From positions 40,199 to 104,198 of the forward strand of contig JAVBKV010000055.1 of the NCBI GenBank assembly GCA_031553885.1: a stretch of DNA of 64,000 nt, in the 5' to 3' direction. Below are positions 16,991 through 25,330 of the stretch, piece by piece. The DNA is from JAVBKV01 sp031553885 (GTDB lineage Bacteria; Bacteroidota; Bacteroidia; Bacteroidales; Azobacteroidaceae). Numbering within the stretch: the first letter of the stretch is position 1; each line of letters starts with the position of its first letter. The position numbers and the translations under genes are program-made. Below the pieces are notes generated by a model. That model was not told where the DNA came from. It saw only the letters and a list, made by a program, of their open reading frames with translations, and did no database searches.

Positions 16991-17780
16991 CCCGGCCCTC
17001 ATCATTCTTGTATGGACTGCCTGTATCATGTCGGGTTGTGGAACCCGGCCCTCTCATGTTTTGTCCGAAAAGAAAATGGAAAATGTACTGTATGACCTGT
17101 ACCTGGCAGATGCTGAGGTAGAGGAAAATTACGAAATTTTCGCAAACGATTCGGCAAAAAAACAGGAAATTCTGGACGCGGTATTCAAAAAGCACAAAAT
17201 AAAAGAAAGAGATTTCGATACCTCACTGGTCTGGTATGCTGGTAACCTGGACAAGTACTACAAAATATACCAGAACCTGAGTAACCGCTATACTACACTC
17301 GCCGATGCGTTACGGGAAAAGCAGGACCTGCTTACCCTGAAACCGGCCGGAGAAGATCAGTTTAATTTATGGATGGGAGAAACAACGCATACGTTACGTT
17401 CTGCAGATCAGCTGGATAACAGGATCACCTTCCGGGTTGATTCCGGAGATTTTCAACTCAATGACAGCTATGAATTACGTTTCAACGTATTAGGCATACG
17501 CGACTCAATCGCTCCCATTGTTACGTTCTGCCTTCAAAATGCCGACACCATCCTTTCGGTTCGAAACGACATAACCGCAAACGGAACTTACTCAACCGTC
17601 CTTACGGCTCCGGGTGATTCCATCACAAAAGTGTTATACGGTTCCATATACATTCCGGCAAAAGAAAAGAATATCCTTCTCTCCATTTATAATTTTGGTA
17701 TCTATCAACGAAAAAACGTAGAAGCCGTCAGCCCGAATCTGGAACTAAAACGACCAACAGAAAGAATTACGACTTATTGA
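16965..17780 (+). CDS. DUF4296 lipoprotein
   Basis: About 271 residues. No ATG fits: TTG 16965 (or TTG 16980) gives a basic start KKRKLKLNPALI followed by a hydrophobic segment and the lipobox CIMSGCG. The domain after it, with KMENVLYDLYLADAEVEENY and FDTSLVWYAGNLDKYYKIYQNL, matches DUF4296, a helical Bacteroidota family of unknown function. The remaining residues look beta-rich. The gene overlaps lspA by 26 bases and follows it in Bacteroidales generally, suggesting a lipoprotein-related envelope role. Its stop overlaps the tail of cdd on the other strand by 7 bases. Confidence 0.75.
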   Translation: MKKRKLKLNPALIILVWTACIMSGCGTRPSHVLSEKKMENVLYDLYLADAEVEENYEIFANDSAKKQEILDAVFKKHKIKERDFDTSLVWYAGNLDKYYKIYQNLSNRYTTLADALREKQDLLTLKPAGEDQFNLWMGETTHTLRSADQLDNRITFRVDSGDFQLNDSYELRFNVLGIRDSIAPIVTFCLQNADTILSVRNDITANGTYSTVLTAPGDSITKVLYGSIYIPAKEKNILLSIYNFGIYQRKNVEAVSPNLELKRPTERITTY

Positions 17781-18262
17781 CCGGTTGCAAGTTCCGATCC
17801 GTCGAATGATAAAGGCAGCAGGTCTTTGATTGATTCCACTTTATATATTTCTCTTTTTCCGTAAAGCAGTAGTTCCACGGATTGTCCGTAACGGGTTTCT
17901 GCCTCCAGAATCACCTGACGGCATCCTCCGCAGGGTGTTATAGGAGGAGCAATAAAATCGTTTCCCGTATAGGCCGCGATGGCCATCCGGCATACAGGTT
18001 GATCCGGATAACGTGAATTTGCATAAAACAACGTCGTCCGCTCAGCGCATAACGAAGACGGAAAAGCAGCATTTTCCTGATTGTTTCCGGAGACAATCTC
18101 CCCATTGGCCAACTGGACAGCAGCGCCTACCTGGAACCGGGAATAAGGGGCATACGCCCGCTGAGTTGCCTCCTTGGCAACATTTATCAACTTTTTTTCC
18201 TCTTCATTGAGTTCCTCATAACTACAAACTGTTATCTTTGCAGCAATATTCAGATTTTTCAT
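17774..18262 (-). CDS. cdd: Cytidine deaminase
   Basis: 162 residues. The zinc-dependent deaminase motifs are present: CAERTTLFYA (the CAE proton shuttle and zinc ligand) and PCGGCRQVILE (PCxxC zinc ligands), with APYSRFQVGAAV as the substrate strand. It converts cytidine and deoxycytidine to uridine forms for pyrimidine salvage in the cytoplasm. The homotetrameric short form is likely from the length. Its 3' end overlaps the converging DUF4296 gene by 7 bases. Confidence 0.95.
   Translation of the reverse strand: MKNLNIAAKITVCSYEELNEEEKKLINVAKEATQRAYAPYSRFQVGAAVQLANGEIVSGNNQENAAFPSSLCAERTTLFYANSRYPDQPVCRMAIAAYTGNDFIAPPITPCGGCRQVILEAETRYGQSVELLLYGKREIYKVESIKDLLPLSFDGSELATGQ
18233..18240 (+). 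promoter_or_regulatory. -7 box for the glucosaminidase gene, inside cdd
   Basis: TATCTTTG lies within the 5' end of the cdd coding region on the opposite strand, 66 bases before ATG 18306. Confidence 0.5.
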
Positions 18263-18280
18263 ACGAATATAATTTTATCA

Positions 18281-18288
18281 CAAATATA
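18281..18288 (-). promoter_or_regulatory. -7 box for cdd
   Basis: On the minus strand it reads TATATTTG, 19 bases upstream of the cdd start codon. It overlaps the region transcribed from the promoter at 18233-18240. Confidence 0.55.
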
Positions 18289-18305
18289 ACAGATTCATTC
18301 CAGAT

Positions 18306-19229
18306 ATGAAAATACAATACCGTATCCTTTCCGCGATTGCTATTCTTTGCTTTATAATCACTCCGTTGTCCGCACAAAGGAAATTTCCGGCTTACGTCAA
18401 CTACATTGAAAAATACAGTGACCTGGCAATCAACCACATGGAGCGGTATAAAATCCCCGCCAGTATTACTCTGGCACAAGGGATCCTGGAATCCGGAGCC
18501 GGCCTGAGTCAATTCGTTAAAGAAACCAATAATCATTTTGGAATCAAATGCCATTCCGATTGGAAAGGCGAAACCATACGCCGTAAAGACGACGGACCCA
18601 ATGACTGCTTCCGTAAATACAAAAAATCAGAAGATTCATTTGAAGACCATTCTCTTTTCCTTGGAAAAAAAAGATACGAGAGCCTGTTCGACCTGGACAT
18701 CCGGGACTACAGAGGATGGGCCAAAGGACTGCAGCAATGCGGATATGCCACCGACAAAGCCTATGCCAACAAATTGATCAAGTTGATTGAAGATTATGAA
18801 TTATACCGCTATGATACAAAATACAAAGGACGGGGCAAAGGTTATGAAACTAAAACAACTTCAACCACACCAGGCAGCCGGACGAAAAGAGATCGGGAGG
18901 TATTCAAGACGCACGGCCTGATTTATGTAATCGCTGGTACCGGCGACAGCATGGACGCTATTGCCTACGACCTCGGATTCAAACTAAAAGATCTGATCAA
19001 ATACAACGAGGTTCCGGAAGACTTTCCATTGACCAAAAATGATATTGTATACCTCCAAAAGAAAAAGAAGAAAGCAGACAAACCGTATTACGAGCATGTT
19101 GTCCAGGTGGGAGAATCCATGCACAGTATTTCTCAGAAATACGGTCTCCGCCTTTCCAACCTGTACAAAATGAATAAAAAAGATTACGAATATGTTCCGG
19201 AAGAAGGAGATGTACTCAAGCTCCGGTAG
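18306..19229 (+). CDS. Exported N-acetylglucosaminidase (FlgJ-type) with LysM domains
   Basis: 307 residues with a signal peptide (ILSAIAILCFIITPLSAQ). Residues about 40-165 match the glucosaminidase domain PF01832: ITLAQGILESGAGLS with the catalytic Glu, NNHFGIKCH, FRKYKKSEDSFEDHSLFL, and GWAKGLQQCGYATDKAYANKL. A basic linker follows, then a LysM-like repeat (about 205-250) and a better LysM (HVVQVGESMHSISQKYGLRLSNLYKMN). It should cut the glycan strands of peptidoglycan in the periplasm and bind the wall through LysM. Its last 46 bases overlap the converging glycosyltransferase gene. Confidence 0.9.
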   Translation: MKIQYRILSAIAILCFIITPLSAQRKFPAYVNYIEKYSDLAINHMERYKIPASITLAQGILESGAGLSQFVKETNNHFGIKCHSDWKGETIRRKDDGPNDCFRKYKKSEDSFEDHSLFLGKKRYESLFDLDIRDYRGWAKGLQQCGYATDKAYANKLIKLIEDYELYRYDTKYKGRGKGYETKTTSTTPGSRTKRDREVFKTHGLIYVIAGTGDSMDAIAYDLGFKLKDLIKYNEVPEDFPLTKNDIVYLQKKKKKADKPYYEHVVQVGESMHSISQKYGLRLSNLYKMNKKDYEYVPEEGDVLKLR

Positions 19230-20341
19230 GACAACAAACGGGCATATTCTTTCCCGGCTTCGGACAGGGAGAAATAAGCCGGATGCACATAATTCAGGTA
19301 CTTCAATATTTTAAAAGCATTGAAGTAATTGAAAAAACGTTTGCGGTAAGCCGGAAGACTGGCAGTATATTGATTGATTTCCTTCATTTTTTCAAGGAAA
19401 TCGTCTTGTTGCAAAAAATTCAGGAAAAATACAGGTAAATCTTCGATTGCTCTTTTTATCTCTTCAGAAGACGACTTAAAAAAAGAATTGATCTTTTCAA
19501 AAAAACAGTTCAGTACCTGAAACGATTCAAAACAATACGTATACTTAACGATAGTATCTCCCTCTGCCAATTGAGCTAAAGCCGGTCCCGTACCAAACGG
19601 CACCCGATCCGATAAACGGGCCGCCGGATATACCCGGGTGGTATCGATAAACTTCGTCCGGCCGATAGGAAATACCTTCTGAAGAAAATAAAAATCCTCC
19701 CCGGCCTGTTGCTTTCCCATTCCTCCCGCACGGGTATAGGTATCAGCCGTAACTGCAAATGCTGAACCGATCGTATAGTAAGCATACGGATAACCGCAAT
19801 ATTCCAATGCTGCCCTATAATACCTCAGGTAATTTTCATACTCCGTCATAGCCTGTCTCAACGGGTCTTTCTCCGGTAAATGAGCGATCGGATGATGAAA
19901 TTCAATCGTCACCGAACATAACTTATCTTTCCTGAAATTATGAAAAATTTCCGTTAAGTAATTAGCTTCTACTGTGCAATCGGCATCCAGACTTACAATA
20001 ATTCCTTCCGGATTTCCTGCTTTATAAAAACGGGCAGCAGCCTCATCCATCCCGATTTTCCTCGGCAATCCGGCTCCGTTCTTTCCCGGAAGATTCTCTT
20101 TCAGTAAAGGATCCAACCGAAAATCAGTCGTATCATTCAAGGCAGCAAATTCCAGTGCTTCCTGATAAGAGTTCCGGTTGATTTCCAATATCGCTTCCGG
20201 AGTATGTGTATATGAATTGATCAACAAAATGATTTCCACTCCGAAATCCCCACGTTGGCAAGCATACAGGCTCTGTAACGTTTGCAGAACATCCGGTTCA
20301 TTGTAACAGGGAATAACAATGATTATCTGTGGAAATGGCAT
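19184..20341 (-). CDS. Family 2-type glycosyltransferase
   Basis: 385 residues without signal peptide or clear membrane helix. GT-A fold signs: IIIVIPCYNEPDVLQTLQSL at the N-terminus, IIVSLDADCTVEANYLTEI with the DxD metal/nucleotide motif (DAD), and GGMGKQQAGEDFYFLQKV carrying the acceptor-side ED motif. It transfers a sugar from an activated donor; acceptor and donor are unknown and no polysaccharide cluster is nearby. It lies downstream of the Skp-like gene on the same strand, separated by a terminator-like hairpin. Confidence 0.8.
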   Translation of the reverse strand: MPFPQIIIVIPCYNEPDVLQTLQSLYACQRGDFGVEIILLINSYTHTPEAILEINRNSYQEALEFAALNDTTDFRLDPLLKENLPGKNGAGLPRKIGMDEAAARFYKAGNPEGIIVSLDADCTVEANYLTEIFHNFRKDKLCSVTIEFHHPIAHLPEKDPLRQAMTEYENYLRYYRAALEYCGYPYAYYTIGSAFAVTADTYTRAGGMGKQQAGEDFYFLQKVFPIGRTKFIDTTRVYPAARLSDRVPFGTGPALAQLAEGDTIVKYTYCFESFQVLNCFFEKINSFFKSSSEEIKRAIEDLPVFFLNFLQQDDFLEKMKEINQYTASLPAYRKRFFNYFNAFKILKYLNYVHPAYFSLSEAGKEYARLLSYRSLSTSPSSGTYS

Positions 20342-20361
20342 GATATTAAGGCATTAAAACC

Positions 20362-20397
20362 ACAAAGGCACGAAGTTTCTTACCCTCGTGCCTTTGT
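20362..20397 (-). terminator. Terminator-like hairpin after the Skp-like gene
   Basis: Perfect 12-bp arms 20362-20373 and 20386-20397 (ACAAAGGCACGA and its complement). On the minus strand it is followed by GGTTTTAA, a weak T-run. Confidence 0.6.
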
Positions 20398-20420
20398 ATT
20401 CTACTATTTTCAATTAGAGC

Positions 20421-21026
20421 TTATTTCTTCTGAGGGGCATAACGCGCATTCAGGAAATCAATGACTTCCCGGGTAATATCATACGCATCTTCAATGAAAT
20501 AGAAATTATCGGTACCTACATTACTGAAAATAACCTGGTATTTCTTGGATTCATTGAATATTTTAATAGCATTTACAATCGTATCGCTCAATTGCATCTG
20601 CATTTTAGCCTGCTCACGGGCCAGTTCCTGTTCTGCACGACCGGCAGCTTCTTCCAATTCCTGTTGCTTTCTGGATAACCGGATTTGTTCCTGTTGTCGT
20701 CTGTCATCAGAAAGGAATGCATTTATCTGAGCTTTTTGTTGAAACTCTATAATTTCCTTTTGAAGTTGCTGGCCTCTCAGATTGAGGGAAGCCCGTTGAT
20801 TTTCTATCTTACTGAGAGCCATTTCGCTCAGATCCTTGTAGTAATTATAGTTGCTCAACAAAGAATCCGTACGGATATAAGCAATCGGCAACCGGGTATA
20901 AGTCGAGTCTGTAACTGCATCCGATGTATTTCCATCCGTATTTTTTCCCTTTGAAAACTGGAGAATAAATAAAACAATTACCGCTACAGCGAGAACTCCA
21001 TTGATAATGTAATTCGTATTTTTCAT
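20421..21026 (-). CDS. OmpH/Skp-family periplasmic chaperone-like protein
   Basis: 201 residues. An N-terminal hydrophobic segment (IINGVLAVAVIVLFILQF) anchors or exports the protein. After IAYIRTDSLLSNYNYYKDLSEM, the start of the OmpH domain, comes a long helical stretch rich in Gln, Glu and Arg (QQEQIRLSRKQQELEEAAGRAEQEL) and a closing beta segment YQVIFSNVGTDNFYF. OmpH/Skp proteins hold unfolded outer-membrane proteins with tentacle-like helices. The hydrophobic segment has no clear cleavage site, so it may be membrane-tethered. Confidence 0.85.
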   Translation of the reverse strand: MKNTNYIINGVLAVAVIVLFILQFSKGKNTDGNTSDAVTDSTYTRLPIAYIRTDSLLSNYNYYKDLSEMALSKIENQRASLNLRGQQLQKEIIEFQQKAQINAFLSDDRRQQEQIRLSRKQQELEEAAGRAEQELAREQAKMQMQLSDTIVNAIKIFNESKKYQVIFSNVGTDNFYFIEDAYDITREVIDFLNARYAPQKK

Positions 21027-21112
21027 AAACTAACTGAGGATTGATTGTATCTGTTTTTGTTAATTACTTTTCAAAAAATTAAAATCCAGGCTACTTTTAA
21101 CTTTTGCGCACG

Positions 21113-21120
21113 CAAATATA
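21113..21120 (-). promoter_or_regulatory. -7 box for the Skp-like gene
   Basis: On the minus strand it reads TATATTTG, 86 bases upstream of the start codon. A small TTTGCG/CGCAAA palindrome lies next to it (21103-21116). Confidence 0.5.
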
Positions 21121-21225
21121 AATGAATTTATCGTTAAAATCTATCTTTTCCTTGATTATTCTCTTTTTTTTTTGTTTCTTTATCGTTTAGTTTCCAATTT
21201 TTTATTCATTTAAATAATTTGTATC

Positions 21226-22683
21226 ATGGAAGTCAAAGACTTAAAACCTTCCTCTATATGGAATTTCTTCGATCAGGTGACAAAAGTACCCCGTCCTTCC
21301 AAGAAAGAAGGTAAAATCATTCAATTTTTACTTGATTTTGCTGACAAACACGGGCTAAAAGCTGAAAAAGATGCTGCAGGAAACGTCCTGATCCGGAAAG
21401 ATGCTTCCGCGGGAAAGGAGAACCTAAAGAAAGTAATCCTGCAATCCCATGTCGACATGGTTTGCGAAAAAAATAACGATGTGACCCACGATTTTGAGAA
21501 CGAGCCAATCCATACCTACATCGATGGAGACTGGGTCAAAGCAAAAGGAACAACACTGGGAGCCGACGATGGTATCGGAGTCGCTGCCGCCTTGGCTATC
21601 CTGGCGTCCAACGATCTCGCTCACGGTCCGCTGGAATGCCTGTTCACTACCGATGAAGAAACCGGCCTGACGGGAGCTTATGCGCTCCAACCGGGAGTAT
21701 TGACGGGAGAGATTCTGATTAACCTGGATACAGAAGAAGAGGGCGAATTTTATATTGGTTGCGCCGGAGGAATCGGAACCACAGCTACGTTTACTTATCA
21801 AAAAGAAAAAGCACCTGCAGGTTACTTCTGGTTTCAGGTACAAGTCAAAGGGCTTAACGGAGGACATTCCGGAAGCGAGATCGACAAAGGACTGGGCAAT
21901 GCCAACAAAATCCTTACCCGCTACCTGTGGACACTAAAGAAGGAATGTCCGGTACTGATTGCCCGGATCGATGGAGGAAATTTACACAATGCCATTGCCC
22001 GGGAATCGGAAGCCATCGCCGGAATTCCCCTGAATTTCAAAGAGAAAGCCATCAGCCAGCTCAATATTCTGCAAGCTGAACTGGAAGCCGAACTGAAAAC
22101 CGTAGACCCCGGAGTAAAACTTAGCTTAGCATCGACAGAAGCTCCAACAGATACCATCGATAAGAAAACGGGCGATAACCTGATTGCAGCCCTATATGCC
22201 TGTCCGCACGGTGTAATGGGCATGAGTTTTGATATCCCCGGATTGGTTGAAACTTCGACCAACCTGGCTTCCGTCAAAATGAAAGAAAATAATACGATCG
22301 TTATCGGAACCAGTCAACGCAGTTCCACCAACTCCTTGAAAATAGACGTAGCCAATATGGTCACAGCTGTTTTCCGTTTAGCAGGAGCAAACGTAACGAA
22401 TAATGAAGGTTATCCGGGCTGGAGACCGAATGCAAATTCAGATATCCTGAAAATTTCCGAAAAAACATACGAAGATCTGTTTGGCAACAAACCGTTGATC
22501 AAAGCTATCCACGCCGGATTGGAATGCGGACTCTTCCTTGAAAAATATCCTCAACTGGATATGATTTCCTGTGGACCGACCATTTTAGGCGCCCACTCTC
22601 CTGAAGAGCGGATCCAGATTTCTACCGTAGATAAGTGGTGGAAGTTTTTGGTTGAGTTGCTAAAAGCAATTCCTGCCAAATAA
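21226..22683 (+). CDS. pepD: Aminoacyl-histidine dipeptidase (PepD, M20 family)
   Basis: 485 residues. M20 metallopeptidase signatures: LQSHVDMVCEK (first zinc His and catalytic Asp), GTTLGADDGIGVAAALAIL (bridging Asp), CLFTTDEETGLTGA (catalytic Glu and zinc Glu), LINLDTEEEGEFYIGCAGG, and a late SCGPTILGAHSPEERI with the last zinc His. The middle domain (QVQVKGLNGGHSGSEIDKG) is the lid/dimerisation domain. PepD hydrolyses Xaa-His dipeptides such as carnosine in the cytoplasm. Length and motif order match the E. coli type. A large hairpin follows. Confidence 0.95.
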   Translation: MEVKDLKPSSIWNFFDQVTKVPRPSKKEGKIIQFLLDFADKHGLKAEKDAAGNVLIRKDASAGKENLKKVILQSHVDMVCEKNNDVTHDFENEPIHTYIDGDWVKAKGTTLGADDGIGVAAALAILASNDLAHGPLECLFTTDEETGLTGAYALQPGVLTGEILINLDTEEEGEFYIGCAGGIGTTATFTYQKEKAPAGYFWFQVQVKGLNGGHSGSEIDKGLGNANKILTRYLWTLKKECPVLIARIDGGNLHNAIARESEAIAGIPLNFKEKAISQLNILQAELEAELKTVDPGVKLSLASTEAPTDTIDKKTGDNLIAALYACPHGVMGMSFDIPGLVETSTNLASVKMKENNTIVIGTSQRSSTNSLKIDVANMVTAVFRLAGANVTNNEGYPGWRPNANSDILKISEKTYEDLFGNKPLIKAIHAGLECGLFLEKYPQLDMISCGPTILGAHSPEERIQISTVDKWWKFLVELLKAIPAK

Positions 22684-22713
22684 TAAAAGGGTGAAAGTTG
22701 CGTTATAGATAGT

Positions 22714-22761
22714 GTGTATAAGGATAATAAGGACTTTAGGTCCGTAATTATCCTTATACAC
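22714..22761. repeat. Large perfect hairpin after pepD
   Basis: The 15-base arm GTGTATAAGGATAAT (22714-22728) has its exact reverse complement at 22747-22761, and GGAC/GTCC pairs inside the loop. No T-run follows on the plus strand, so it is not a standard terminator. It lies 23 bases before ATG 22785. Confidence 0.8.
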
Positions 22762-22784
22762 CTATAATCTTTAAAACTCATTTC

Positions 22785-24275
22785 ATGAACAATCTGCGGC
22801 TGCTTTTTTACTCCCTGATCTTTTTTTTATTAACAGGAATCTTGCTTTCCTGTAACGAAGATTTTGAAGATTATTCTACCAGTCCCGGTGATATATTGTC
22901 ATTTTCCACAGATACACTTTCTTTTGATACCATCCTGACTACGGTCAACACTCCTATACTCCAGTTCATGGTATACAACAAAAATGAGAAACCTTTGCTT
23001 ATTTCATCCATCGACCTGACCAAGGCAGATGAAAGCGGATTTAAAATCAATGTGGACGGAGTAGCCGGAAACCATTTCGAAAATGTAAGGATCGGAGCTA
23101 AAGACAGTCTGTTTGTGTACGTCAATGTGAAAGCTTCCGAGAATGGACAAGTCACCCCCGTGGTAGTCAACGATTACGTGGTCTTCACCACCAACAATAC
23201 CCGCCAGGAAATTGTGCTGGAAGCTTACGGACAAGATGTTTACCGTTGGAAAGGAGTTGTTCTGGAATCTGATACGACCTTAGAGAACGACAAGCCTTAC
23301 CTGATCCACGACAGTTTAGAAATCAAGGAAGGGGTAACACTTACCCTGAAGGAAGGTACGACCTTATACATGCATGGAAAGGCTGATATAATCATACGGG
23401 GAACGATTAAAGCTGTGGGAACGCTTCAAAAACCCGTAACAATCCGGGGCGACCGGACCGATTATATGCTAAACATCCCTTACGACCGGGTACCCGGACA
23501 ATGGGGAGGAATCCATTTCTCTGCTACCAGTTACGACAATGAAATGGAGTATACACACATCCGGAACGGAGTATATGGCATGAATTTCGAATTATCCGAT
23601 CCCGGACGATCCAAACTGAAATTGAAAAATTCTATTCTGACCAATGTTTCAGGTCCTTTAGTCCATGCGCTGAATTGCAATATAGAAGCAGAAAACTGTG
23701 AATTCTCCAATTCGAAAGAAGCATTACTGTACCTGGCTGGAGGGAAATACAGCTTTATCCATTGCACCCTCGCCAATTATTACATGTCGGCCCGGGAATA
23801 CGGCTGGGGTAACTCAGACAACGGAACACTGGTATTATCCAATATTTATTATCCGCCCAAAGCCACAACTCCGGAAGCACTTCCTCTGCAACAAGCCGAT
23901 TTTTACAATACCATTATCTGGGGACTTAAACCGACTGCCGGTTCGGGTATCGCATTGGCAACAGATACTATCCGTTATCCGGATGTAGCACTTCATTACC
24001 ATTTTCATCATTGTGTGATTCCGAATAAAGGATCCAACGATGAAGATTTTGTCAGCTGTATTTTCAACCAGGACCCGAAATTCATGAATACAAAATTAGT
24101 CGACAATGATAGTAAGTCTATTCCTTACGACTTTCGGATCGACTCCATTTCTCCAGCCCGTGACGTCGCAGATCCGGAAATCGCCAGAAAAATACCTTAT
24201 GACCTGAACGGTATTTCCCGGTTTCTGGATAAAGGCCCGGACATGGGCGGATATGAGTACCAAAAAAGTAACTGA
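22785..24275 (+). CDS. Lipoprotein with predicted right-handed beta-helix
   Basis: 496 residues with a lipoprotein signal (GILLSCN, Cys23). Residues about 35-150 look like an Ig-like or transglutaminase-adjacent beta domain (FDTILTTVNTPILQFMVYN, SLFVYVNVKA, VVFTTNNTRQEIVLEAYG). From about 165 the repeated short beta strands (DSLEIKEGVTLTLKEGTTLYMHG, MEYTHIRNGVYGMNF, NCNIEAENCEFSNSKEALLY, YSFIHCTLANYY) match a pectate-lyase-type parallel beta-helix. The ending PARDVADPEI...GPDMGGYEY is common in such Bacteroidota surface proteins. Substrate unknown. Its stop overlaps the next start (TGATG). Confidence 0.75.
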   Translation: MNNLRLLFYSLIFFLLTGILLSCNEDFEDYSTSPGDILSFSTDTLSFDTILTTVNTPILQFMVYNKNEKPLLISSIDLTKADESGFKINVDGVAGNHFENVRIGAKDSLFVYVNVKASENGQVTPVVVNDYVVFTTNNTRQEIVLEAYGQDVYRWKGVVLESDTTLENDKPYLIHDSLEIKEGVTLTLKEGTTLYMHGKADIIIRGTIKAVGTLQKPVTIRGDRTDYMLNIPYDRVPGQWGGIHFSATSYDNEMEYTHIRNGVYGMNFELSDPGRSKLKLKNSILTNVSGPLVHALNCNIEAENCEFSNSKEALLYLAGGKYSFIHCTLANYYMSAREYGWGNSDNGTLVLSNIYYPPKATTPEALPLQQADFYNTIIWGLKPTAGSGIALATDTIRYPDVALHYHFHHCVIPNKGSNDEDFVSCIFNQDPKFMNTKLVDNDSKSIPYDFRIDSISPARDVADPEIARKIPYDLNGISRFLDKGPDMGGYEYQKSN

Positions 24276-25306
24276 TGAAAACAACGTTTATTCTTTTTAT
24301 TATCTTATTAATCACAACCTTTCAGGTTCCGGCACAGTCGAAATTCCGGGTCATGTTCTACAACGTGGAAAATCTTTTCGATACATTCGACGATCCGGAA
24401 AAAGAGGATTCCGATTTCCTACCCGAAGGTTCCCGCCGCTGGACCCAGGGACGATACCGGAATAAATTGAACAATATCGCCCGGGTAATCAGTTCTGCAG
24501 GGGAATGGGACACCCCAGTCCTTGTTGGGATGTGTGAAGTCGAGAACGACACGGTAGTGCGGGATCTGATTCAATACTCCCCTTTGAAAAAAATGAAATA
24601 CCGCTATGTGATGACCCGGTCCGCCGATGCCCGGGGAATCGATGTGGCATTGCTCTATCAACGGGACCGGTACAAATACATCGGACATCATTGTTACCGG
24701 GTCCATTTCCCTAAAAATCCTCAAAAGAAAACCCGTGACATCCTTCATGTTTCCGGACAGGTGATCAGTGGAGATACCCTGGACGTATTCGTCTGCCACT
24801 TTCCCTCCCGGAGAAGCGGAGAACTGGAATCGGAACCCGATCGGGTACAGGTTGCATCCATTGTTCGCGCTAAAGTCGACAGTCTGATGAAAATCCGGGG
24901 AAAAGCCAATATTCTTATCATGGGAGATTTCAATGACGAGCCATCCAACAAAAGCATTGCTGTAACCCTGGGAGCGCTTCCTTCTTCCGGTAAAATCCTC
25001 AAAACCAATTTATACAACCTGTTTCATGCGTTCGAAAAACGAAAAAATGAAGGTTCCTATAAATATGGCAGACAATGGAACATGTTGGACCAGGTGATTG
25101 TTTCCGGCAACCTGATGGACCGGAAGCAACACTTTCATGTTTTACCGGAAACCGCCACCATTTTCCGTCCGGAGTTTCTGACTACAGAAGACACGACCAA
25201 CGGAGGAATACGGCCGAAGAAAACCTTTCACGGAATGAAACACGAAGGCGGATTCAGTGATCATTTTCCTGTTTTGGTAGATTTTTCAGTTTCTTCCGCC
25301 AACTAA
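24275..25306 (+). CDS. Exported endonuclease/exonuclease/phosphatase-family protein
   Basis: 343 residues with a signal peptide (LFIILLITTFQVPAQS). The EEP fold is indicated by FRVMFYNVENLFDTFDDP at the N-terminus (Asn and metal-site region), GMCEVENDTVVRDLI with the metal-binding Glu, DVFVCHFPSRRSGE, ILIMGDFNDEPSNKS with the catalytic GDFND, and a final GGFSDHFPVLV with the SDH motif. Members cleave phosphodiesters of nucleic acids, phospholipids or sugars; the secreted location suggests a periplasmic or outer-surface nuclease or phosphatase. Coupled to the beta-helix lipoprotein gene by a one-base overlap. Confidence 0.88.
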   Translation: MKTTFILFIILLITTFQVPAQSKFRVMFYNVENLFDTFDDPEKEDSDFLPEGSRRWTQGRYRNKLNNIARVISSAGEWDTPVLVGMCEVENDTVVRDLIQYSPLKKMKYRYVMTRSADARGIDVALLYQRDRYKYIGHHCYRVHFPKNPQKKTRDILHVSGQVISGDTLDVFVCHFPSRRSGELESEPDRVQVASIVRAKVDSLMKIRGKANILIMGDFNDEPSNKSIAVTLGALPSSGKILKTNLYNLFHAFEKRKNEGSYKYGRQWNMLDQVIVSGNLMDRKQHFHVLPETATIFRPEFLTTEDTTNGGIRPKKTFHGMKHEGGFSDHFPVLVDFSVSSAN

Positions 25307-25330
25307 TTGTATTTTTGCTGAAAACAAATT

